Both the position numbers and the translations under genes were made by a program. This document shows, one piece after another, positions 1 through 5,252 of a stretch of DNA of 5,252 bases. This stretch comes from Bryobacterales bacterium (GTDB taxonomy: Bacteria > Acidobacteriota > Terriglobia > Bryobacterales > Bryobacteraceae), in contig JAEUQE010000379.1 in the NCBI GenBank assembly GCA_016789785.1, positions 1 to 5,252 on the forward strand, in the 5' to 3' direction. Each line of letters starts with the position of its first letter. Positions within the stretch are counted from its first letter, which is position 1. The notes beneath the pieces were generated by a model. The model had not been told where the DNA came from. It ran no database searches and was given only the letters and a program-made list of their open reading frames with translations.

Positions 1-1355
1 AGATTGAACAGACCCACAGCCAGTGATCCATCTTCCAGTGGTTTTGCGAGGACGAGTTCCTCGGCGGTCTTGCGTACGATACGCGCCTGCTTGCCGAGCA
101 CATCCTGATTGACATCGATCACTTCGTGGTTCGTCAGCACGTTCACTGTGAAGTCATCCAGCCGGGCCATGTCCCCGCTATAGAACAGTGGGGACGCCAT
201 CAGCGACCATAACGACATGTAGCTGTACTGCTCGCTCGCGGTAAGCTTCACCCGCTCGGGATCCTTGCCGCTTTGCCACTGATGCGCGTCACCGACCACG
301 CCGATGAGAATGTAGTCCGGATCGTTCCACCTCCCCGGTCCCGCATACTCCCACTTCGGCGCGTTCTTGAAGGCGATCGAATAGAAGCCTGGCAGTTCCG
401 TATCTTTTTCGAGGCCCAGATCACCCGTGGTTCGCCAGCTTTGTCCGCCAACTTCGCCGCCCCACTTCCAAACTTCCATCAGTCCGTACTGGCAGAGATT
501 CAGCACGATGTCACGAGGCATGCGCTGGAGAATCGCGCCCATCTTCGCATAGGGTGCTTTGTGTTCTTCCAGTGTGTTCGCGCCCGGAGTGCGCCGGTAG
601 GAACACAGATCGTACTTCAAGAGATCGAAGCCCCATTCGGCGAATGTGCGCGCATCCTGCTCCTCGTGCTGCCACGAGCCTGTGTAGCGGCCACAGGTCA
701 GCGGGCCGGGCGAAGTGTAGATTCCGGTCTTCAGCCCCTTGCTGTGAATGTAAGCCGTGAGTCCGGCCATGTCGGGGAAGTCAGCGTTGGTGAGGATGTT
801 GCCCGCGGCGTCACGAGGCTCGCCGCGATGAAGGGGATTGGATGAGTCGGCGCGCCGGGCCCAACAATCATCAATGGAGACGAACTCGTAGCCGGCATCC
901 GCGAGGCCGGAACTGATCATGATGTCGGCGGCTTCGCGCATCACTTTGTCCGTGACGCGCGCATAATGCGTGTACCAACTGTTCCACCCCATCTGCGGCG
1001 TAAGAGACAACGTATCGCCGATGATAAGCTTCCATTCGCGGCGTGCGCGCCCATGCGCGTTGCGGGCTTCCACGCTGACAACATGCGTGCCCTTCGATTC
1101 CGGGGTTGTGCCGCGGAGGATGCCCGATTGCGGATCGAGCGTGATCCCTTTCGGGAGTCCCTTTGCAGAAAACGTGATTGGACGTTGCCCGGTACAAGGA
1201 ATGCGATAGAGAAACGGTTTTGCGGGTCGTGCGCCGTAGACCTTCGGCCCGTTGAGGCGGGGCGACGGTCCTGGTTTCGGAGTAAGAATAGGCCACTCAT
1301 CGGCGGCCGGCAGCACGGACACGCAGAGGATAAGAGCAAGGATTCTGCCTGTCAC
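1..1355 (-). CDS. Secreted GH27 alpha-galactosidase-type glycoside hydrolase with N-terminal Ig-like domain (3' end outside window)
   Basis: Reading leftward from GTG at 1355, the frame stays open for 451 codons to the window edge. Residues 1-18 form a signal peptide (R4, then a hydrophobic run ending LPAA before DEW). Residues about 25-115 look like a putative Ig (He_PIG-type) domain, with LPKGITLD and SGILRGT followed by VSVEARNAHG. The GH27 barrel begins at M122 with MGWNSW, then SIDDCW. The likely nucleophile is D249 in LLKYDLC and the likely acid/base is D312 in SWRTTGD; RWNDPD (D345) follows. The last residues (ELVLAKPLEDGSLAVGLFN) enter the C-terminal beta-sandwich, so roughly 50-100 residues are probably missing. 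Known family chemistry is retaining hydrolysis of terminal alpha-galactosides, sometimes beta-L-arabinopyranosides or alpha-N-acetylgalactosaminides; the exact substrate cannot be read here. GTG is preferred because the overlapping ATG meets TGA at once and no other upstream start is in frame. No strong Shine-Dalgarno is seen. It lies 35 bp downstream of the small gene at 1391-1720. Confidence 0.93.
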   Translation of the reverse strand, partial: MTGRILALILCVSVLPAADEWPILTPKPGPSPRLNGPKVYGARPAKPFLYRIPCTGQRPITFSAKGLPKGITLDPQSGILRGTTPESKGTHVVSVEARNAHGRARREWKLIIGDTLSLTPQMGWNSWYTHYARVTDKVMREAADIMISSGLADAGYEFVSIDDCWARRADSSNPLHRGEPRDAAGNILTNADFPDMAGLTAYIHSKGLKTGIYTSPGPLTCGRYTGSWQHEEQDARTFAEWGFDLLKYDLCSYRRTPGANTLEEHKAPYAKMGAILQRMPRDIVLNLCQYGLMEVWKWGGEVGGQSWRTTGDLGLEKDTELPGFYSIAFKNAPKWEYAGPGRWNDPDYILIGVVGDAHQWQSGKDPERVKLTASEQYSYMSLWSLMASPLFYSGDMARLDDFTVNVLTNHEVIDVNQDVLGKQARIVRKTAEELVLAKPLEDGSLAVGLFN

Positions 1356-1390
1356 ATCCGTGATTCTATTCCAATGCGACGGCGCCCGCT

Positions 1391-1720
1391 TCAGAGATTG
1401 CAGTGTTCGATATGAGCGGGGATCATTTCGCGAAGCATCCAATCGGTGAGCGAATGGAAGATCTGGCGCTCTGGCCAGCCTCGGCGCTCGGGAGGCTTTG
1501 GAGTGTATGTCAGATGGACCGACGCGACCGAGCCATCATTCAGTTGGAACAGCGCGTCGTCACCAATGGTGCTCCTCGCGATGCACAAGGGATGAAGGCG
1601 CCGCAACGGGTCATCCGCGCGCATCTCCCGCTCCAACTCGCGTGTGAGACCAATGGCGGCGTCGGGATCCGCGGCAAGCGCGATCCATGGTTGAAAATAG
1701 AGCACACTGGAGTACCCCAA
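1391..1720 (-). CDS. Small uncharacterised protein, TTG start (109 aa)
   Basis: The TTG at 1720 is preceded, after a 7-nt gap, by GGAGG (1732-1728), and the 109-residue product has a protein-like composition: QPWIALAADPDAA then a charged helix (LTRELEREM), a GDDALFQLNDGSVASVHLTY segment and an acidic/aromatic end (LTDWMLREMIPAHIEHC). No signal peptide or membrane segment is visible, so it is probably cytoplasmic. The DDxLFxLxDGxxAxVHLT pattern recalls, from memory, a widespread family of small bacterial proteins of unknown function; I cannot assign a role. The reading frame remains open upstream through the end of the toroid gene, and residues just before the TTG (DPPCEYRETIGGSR) also look protein-like, but no ATG, GTG or TTG in frame lies close by, so the N-terminus is uncertain. 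Its position, 59 bp after the toroid gene and 35 bp before the GH27 gene, suggests co-transcription. Confidence 0.68.
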   Translation of the reverse strand: MGYSSVLYFQPWIALAADPDAAIGLTRELEREMRADDPLRRLHPLCIARSTIGDDALFQLNDGSVASVHLTYTPKPPERRGWPERQIFHSLTDWMLREMIPAHIEHCNL

Positions 1721-1727
1721 TCGCGAT

Positions 1728-1732
1728 CCTCC
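1728..1732 (-). promoter_or_regulatory. Strong Shine-Dalgarno deciding a TTG start
   Basis: GGAGG on the minus strand sits 7 nt before the TTG at 1720. It is the best ribosome binding site in the window and is the main reason to start the small protein there instead of at the GTG five codons later. Confidence 0.65.
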
Positions 1733-1779
1733 AATCGTCTCGCGATATTCGCACGGCGGATCGCGTGTTGTCCAGCCAG

Positions 1780-2781
1780 CTACTTCCCGCAGGACAGGAG
1801 CGCGGCAACGGCGAAGCCCGTGGCGGCGTCCGTCATGAAGAGCGCTGGCTCGGAACCCGCCGGATACGCCTTGTTCATCGAGACGGAATGCCAGGCTCCA
1901 GTCTGGCGATTCTGCGCTTGCATCAGCCACTGGATGGCCCGTGCGAGGCGAGGATCGGCGCACGGCACACCTGCCTCCCGCGCAGTATACGCAGCCCAAG
2001 CCGTTGCGTAGGCGTTCGACCCCGAATCGGGAGGCGCCGATGGGCGCTCCATCCATGGCCCCAACGATGCTGTGCTCCAACCTCCATCCTCTGCCTGCGC
2101 GGTCCACAAGTCCGCGAGGACCAAATCGCGGGTTCGCTTCACCGTGGGACTGAACGCAATCCACGCCATACGGTTGTGCAGCGGCTGGCGCGGTGCCTCC
2201 TTCTCCAGATACGAACGCGCCTCCGCGATCCCGGTTGCCGCCGATTCGGGATACGCCCGAAGTGCGCGCACCGCGAGGGCAGTGCCGAAATAGTTGGCAT
2301 GCTCCGAGTCCCACGGCTCCAGGCCCGCCAGAACCCAGGTCCACGAGCCTTTGACCACGCCCTTGCGAATCTGCTTCTTCCACAGCATTGCCAGCGCCGC
2401 TTGATCGGCCTTGCCGGGCGGCGCGTCCGCCTTCGCCCTCGCCATCGAAAGCGTCCACAGATTCAGGACGGCCTGCGCGCCGTCGTCAAAGCCCATGGAA
2501 TGCGGGGGTTCGGCGAGGACACGCACAGACGTGGATTGGACGAGATCCTGTTGAAAGCGGGCAGGCAAGGGAGAGGCCAGTGCGTTTCGCGCAATCAGAT
2601 AGGGCAGGCCGGTATGGCATGAGATGCAGGGGCCGCCGGGCTTCTGCGCCGGCTTCCAATCTGCCCATTGCTGCTGGCGCGTTTCAAGAAAGGCGAACGC
2701 ACCGTCGCGATTCCATTCGGCGCCGATCAGAGGAAGCAGCGTTGGGGTGAGGAGAAGGACAACCTTCCGCATAGACGGCAT
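1780..2781 (-). CDS. Secreted CxxCH-containing protein with squalene-cyclase-like alpha/alpha-toroid fold
   Basis: Product of 333 residues. Residues 1-21 are a signal peptide (MRK, then VVLLLTPTLLPLIGA), so it should be exported. C52-I-S-C55-H56 is a c-type haem attachment motif, in the context PCISCHTG. From about residue 95 onward the protein looks like a toroid of paired helices as in prenyltransferase/squalene oxidase repeats: W157-DSEHANYFGTALAVRAL, the QW-like repeat Q229-AEDGG-W235, SNAYATAWAAY (255-265) and a second QW-like Q290-NRQTGA-W297. The DxDD motif of squalene-hopene cyclases is absent and the protein is about half their length, so cyclase activity is unlikely. Function is unknown; a single-haem redox or substrate-binding protein is a guess. 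ATG at 2781 is chosen; ATG at 2772 would keep the signal peptide, and a TTG at 2793 would fall inside the palindrome. It is first in the minus-strand run and divergent from the WYL regulator. Confidence 0.85.
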   Translation of the reverse strand: MPSMRKVVLLLTPTLLPLIGAEWNRDGAFAFLETRQQQWADWKPAQKPGGPCISCHTGLPYLIARNALASPLPARFQQDLVQSTSVRVLAEPPHSMGFDDGAQAVLNLWTLSMARAKADAPPGKADQAALAMLWKKQIRKGVVKGSWTWVLAGLEPWDSEHANYFGTALAVRALRAYPESAATGIAEARSYLEKEAPRQPLHNRMAWIAFSPTVKRTRDLVLADLWTAQAEDGGWSTASLGPWMERPSAPPDSGSNAYATAWAAYTAREAGVPCADPRLARAIQWLMQAQNRQTGAWHSVSMNKAYPAGSEPALFMTDAATGFAVAALLSCGK

Positions 2782-2790
2782 GATAGCCTG

Positions 2791-2820
2791 CAATTAGGTC
2801 AGATTCTGTCCTAATTTCAA
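2791..2820 (-). promoter_or_regulatory. Tentative promoter of the toroid gene overlapping the palindrome
   Basis: On the minus strand TTGAAA (2820-2815) matches five of six bases of a sigma-70 -35 box and is followed, after 18 bp, by TAATTG (2796-2791), a poor -10. If used, the whole palindrome would lie across the promoter and binding there would block it. The weak -10 keeps this speculative. Confidence 0.25.
2792..2816. promoter_or_regulatory. Palindromic candidate operator in the divergent intergenic region
   Basis: The 25-bp site is centred on T2804. Outer arms AATTAGG (2792-2798) and CCTAATT (2810-2816) are exact inverted copies; inner arms CAGA (2800-2803) and TCTG (2805-2808) are as well. 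Only the pair 2799/2809 (T/T) fails, so 11 of 12 pairs match. It fills most of the 44 bp between the divergent start codons, ending 9 bp before the regulator ATG and 10 bp before the toroid ATG. Two-fold symmetry is what a dimeric HTH regulator reads, and the neighbouring WYL protein is the natural candidate for autoregulation and control of the minus-strand genes. Binding itself is inferred. Confidence 0.75.
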
Positions 2821-2825
2821 AAATC

Positions 2826-3824
2826 ATGCCTGACCCGATTCGGCCAGCCACTCGCCTGTTAGGTGCCCTCGAACTGCTGCAGACACACGGCCGCATGACG
2901 GGCCAAGAGCTTGCCGTACACCTTCAAGTCGGCCGCAGAACCGTTCGTCGCTACGTCGCGATGCTGGAGGAAATGGGGATTCCGGTCACTACCGGACGCG
3001 GACCTTTCGGCGGCTACGAGTTGGTGCCCGGATTCAAGATCCCTCCGCTGATCTTCAACGACGGCGAGGTGCAGGCGCTGGCTCTCGGATTGGCCGCGGT
3101 TCGCGACCTCGGCCTGATGGGTGATGAACTGGCAGTGGCGACGGCCCAGGCGAAACTGGAGCGCGTAATGCCCGCTCGGGCGAAACACCGTGTTCGCGCG
3201 ATCCGTGAGTCGGTCACGATTGAGCGGTTTCGCGACGCCCCGCCGGGAGCGATTCCATTTCTGGCGGACTTCAGCGACGCAGCCCACCAAGGGCTCGGCG
3301 TGCGCATGGGCTATCGCTCCGCGGCGGGCGTTCCCAGTGAGCGCGACTTCGATCCCTATGGCCTCGCGTTTCGCGACGGCCATTGGTATGTCGTAGGCTT
3401 CTGTCATTCGCGGCAGTCGGTGCGGACGTTTCGAATGGACCGCGTGGATCGTGTGACGACGCAGGGCCGCGTGTTTTTGCGCCCGCAGAAATTCGATGCT
3501 GCGAGTCACGTCGCGCACTCTCTCGCAACTTTGCCTCGCCGGTATTCCATTGAAGTGCGGATTGACGCGACTCTCGGCGACATCGCAAAACGGGTTTCGC
3601 CAGCCCTTGGCATTCTCGAACCCTGTGGCGCAGGAGTTCTGATGCGCAGCCAAGCCGACGACCTCGGCTGGTTTGCGCGAGAGCTCGCGGGTTGGCCTTG
3701 GCGGTTCGAGGTCCTCAAACCCCGGCGCTTGATCACCGCCATCCAGCGGCACGCCAATCGCCTATTGCAGACGCAGGATCTGCCGGGTGTCATGCGTTCC
3801 CGGAATCGAAAAGCGGGATCGTGA
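2826..3824 (+). CDS. YafY-type HTH/WYL-domain transcriptional regulator
   Basis: Product of 332 residues with the full architecture of this family. A winged HTH of the HTH_11/DeoR type covers about 7-65 (RLLGALELLQTHGRMTGQEL; recognition helix near GRRTVRRYVAML, 36-47; wing GRGPFGGYEL). A linker with NDGEVQALALGLAAVRDLGL follows, then the WYL domain at about 145-215 (DFDPYGLAFRDGHWYVVGF with the signature tripeptide as W187-Y-V, and VRTFRMDRV) and a C-terminal WCX-like segment at about 238-315. WYL domains are known to sense ligands, in studied cases often nucleic acids or nucleotides; the ligand here is unknown. The length is typical and nothing looks broken. ATG at 2826 matches where the family usually begins, but no Shine-Dalgarno precedes it, only TTTCAAAAATC. 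The palindrome directly upstream suggests autoregulation. Confidence 0.93.
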   Translation: MPDPIRPATRLLGALELLQTHGRMTGQELAVHLQVGRRTVRRYVAMLEEMGIPVTTGRGPFGGYELVPGFKIPPLIFNDGEVQALALGLAAVRDLGLMGDELAVATAQAKLERVMPARAKHRVRAIRESVTIERFRDAPPGAIPFLADFSDAAHQGLGVRMGYRSAAGVPSERDFDPYGLAFRDGHWYVVGFCHSRQSVRTFRMDRVDRVTTQGRVFLRPQKFDAASHVAHSLATLPRRYSIEVRIDATLGDIAKRVSPALGILEPCGAGVLMRSQADDLGWFARELAGWPWRFEVLKPRRLITAIQRHANRLLQTQDLPGVMRSRNRKAGS

Positions 3825-3932
3825 AGCCGGCCGCGCAAGCAGGACCACTGCAACTGGATTCGTTGAGAGCCGCATGACAAGAGCGTGGCGACGATGACTG
3901 GCGGACTGAGCAGCGTGCGCAGCGGCGATCGA

Positions 3933-3946
3933 GGAACCACGGTTCC
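3933..3946. repeat. Short inverted repeat GGAACC-AC-GGTTCC
   Basis: Two exact 6-bp arms (3933-3938 and 3941-3946) are separated by 2 bp. The spacing is too tight for a good RNA hairpin and no T tract follows on either strand, so it resembles a protein-binding dyad more than a terminator. It may be chance. Confidence 0.35.
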
Positions 3947-3973
3947 CTACCGTCCACGCTGACTTGCTCGCGT

Positions 3974-3983
3974 CTAAGCTTAG
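3974..3983. repeat. 10-bp perfect palindrome CTAAGCTTAG within a larger partly paired segment
   Basis: The palindrome is flanked by CTTGCTCGCG (3963-3972) and CGCGGCAAG (3996-4004), which are inverted copies apart from one inserted base, so 3963-4004 could fold as a nested structure. No role is evident. Confidence 0.35.
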
Positions 3984-4148
3984 CGATGACGCACTCGCGG
4001 CAAGCCTTCACGCGCTCTCCCGCCCGCGAGAAATTGCTGTTTGGCCAGCGCGCGAATGGAGACCGCCAAGTCTGTTCCGGTTCGGCGAAGTGGCCCCCTA
4101 CTCGGGCGCTGTCTGAAGAGGCAGCCGGCCGACACCGATCGCTAAGCT
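3977..4148. repeat. 11-bp inverted repeat pair spanning the intergenic region
   Basis: AGCTTAGCGAT at 3977-3987 recurs exactly inverted as ATCGCTAAGCT at 4138-4148, with 150 bp between the copies. The right copy lies 15 bp beyond the atpC stop. An exact 11-bp match in a 339-bp region is uncommon but not impossible by chance. Confidence 0.4.
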
Positions 4149-4163
4149 CTGATTTGCCGAAAC

Positions 4164-4577
4164 CTAGATCTTCCTGCTCGCCGCGACGTTGATTCGGGCC
4201 TGCGCTCGCTGCGCGGAATTCAGTGCGCGCGCGTAATCGACGTTGTCCTTGACCGTGTCCAGACGGTCATGAGCACGCTTCAGAGCCGATTGCGCACGGT
4301 TCGTATCCACGTCTTCCGGTTTTTCGGCGGTCATCGCGAGAATGCGCACCAACTCCGGCTGCACTTCGACCACGCCGCCTGAAACGGCAATAGAGTGCTT
4401 CTTGCCGTCGGTGACATAGACCAATTCCCCAATGCCAAGTTCGGAAAGCAGTGGAGCGTGGCCCGGCAGTACCCCGATCTGCCCGCTGGTACAAGGGATC
4501 TCGGCTTCGGAAGCGCGGTCCTTTACCAGCAGGCGCTCGGGAGTGGCGATTTCCAATTCAAACGTATCAGCAGCCAT
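4164..4577 (-). CDS. atpC: F1Fo ATP synthase epsilon subunit
   Basis: Complete 137-residue protein of normal length. The N-terminal beta-sandwich (about 1-85) opens with FELEIATPERLLVKD and carries the family hallmark GQIGVLPGHAPLL (32-44) and SGGVVEV (66-72). Residues 88-137 form the two-helix C-terminal hairpin, Ala/Arg/Gln-rich (TNRAQSALKRAHDRL, NSAQRAQARI), which in characterised enzymes can extend to inhibit ATP hydrolysis. The subunit belongs to the central stalk with gamma, on the cytoplasmic side of the membrane. Its ATG follows the atpD stop by one base (TGA-T-ATG) with only a weak Shine-Dalgarno, which suggests translational coupling. It appears to be the last gene of the operon, as the next 339 bp hold no convincing gene. 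Confidence 0.97.
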   Translation of the reverse strand: MAADTFELEIATPERLLVKDRASEAEIPCTSGQIGVLPGHAPLLSELGIGELVYVTDGKKHSIAVSGGVVEVQPELVRILAMTAEKPEDVDTNRAQSALKRAHDRLDTVKDNVDYARALNSAQRAQARINVAASRKI

Positions 4578-4578
4578 A

Positions 4579-5252
<674 letters not shown>

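Larger units (their letters stand above)
3825..4163. other. 339-bp intergenic region without a convincing gene
   Basis: This lies between the stop codons of the plus-strand regulator and the minus-strand atpC, so both genes run into it. Short open frames exist on both strands, but their translations are rich in Arg, Ser and Cys, overlap one another and show no motif. It contains three inverted-repeat elements listed separately. I see no hairpin followed by a T run for either gene, so no intrinsic terminator is called; termination of the ATP synthase operon may be Rho-dependent or lie elsewhere. Confidence 0.6.

Noticed and set aside
273..845. Plus-strand open frame (190 codons)
   Set aside because: Antisense to the GH27 catalytic barrel, with no recognisable feature of its own.
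871..1339. Two minus-strand open frames overlapping the start of the GH27 gene
   Set aside because: Both are frame-shifted shadows: MGWNSW appears in the third frame, which is open from the GTG at 1355 without interruption.
1721..2458. Minus-strand open frame upstream of the small protein, in the same frame
   Set aside because: Over the toroid gene its translation is a Gly/Arg-rich shadow of that gene. Only the part from about 1770 downward looks coding, so the gene is not extended through it.
1687..2622. Long plus-strand open frame (311 codons)
   Set aside because: It lies antisense to the toroid and small genes, its translation is Arg/Pro/Cys-rich with no motif, and the minus-strand proteins show a signal peptide, CxxCH and QW repeats. 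Such frames are common opposite GC-rich genes.
1780..2781. Annotation as squalene-hopene cyclase
   Set aside because: No DxDD motif, about half the expected length, an exported N-terminus and a CxxCH motif.
2859..3752. Long minus-strand open frame (297 codons)
   Set aside because: Antisense shadow of the WYL regulator, whose HTH and WYL motifs are unambiguous.
3933..3946. Intrinsic terminator
   Set aside because: The loop would be only 2 nt and no T run follows on either strand.
3895..3963. Short plus-strand frame of 22 codons starting ATGACTGGC
   Set aside because: No ribosome binding site, no recognisable sequence, and it spans the GGAACC/GGTTCC dyad; not supportable as a gene.

Overview
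The window reads as a chromosomal piece of a GC-rich, free-living Gram-negative-like bacterium. The style of the proteins (an Ig-like/GH27 secreted enzyme, a secreted CxxCH plus alpha/alpha-toroid protein, a YafY/WYL regulator) resembles the Acidobacteriota, especially the Solibacter/Bryobacter group. That placement is from memory of family distributions and not from any search. No mobile element, CRISPR array, tRNA or rRNA was seen.

Layout. Positions 1-2781 are a minus-strand run of three genes read right to left: a secreted protein with a haem-binding-type CxxCH motif and a squalene-cyclase-like toroid domain (1780-2781), a small uncharacterised protein with a TTG start and a strong ribosome binding site (1391-1720), and a secreted GH27 alpha-galactosidase-type glycoside hydrolase with an N-terminal Ig-like domain, cut off by the left edge (1-1355). 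Divergent from this run is a plus-strand WYL-domain transcriptional regulator of the YafY type (2826-3824). Only 44 bp separate the two divergent start codons, and 25 of them form a nearly perfect palindrome (2792-2816), an obvious candidate operator for the regulator. A 339-bp stretch with no convincing gene (3825-4163) follows, holding a few inverted repeats. The right end is the minus-strand tail of an ATP synthase operon: the C-terminal half of atpD (4579-5252, cut by the right edge) and complete atpC (4164-4577), one base apart.

How it fits together. The ATP synthase genes are ordinary housekeeping. The point of interest is the divergent unit regulator / operator / toroid-CxxCH protein / small protein / GH27: the regulator probably represses itself and the divergent gene from one site. 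Whether the galactosidase and the small protein are in the same transcript is an inference from shared orientation and short gaps (59 and 35 bp). No function is known to me for the CxxCH-toroid protein, which lacks the DxDD catalytic motif of squalene-hopene cyclases.
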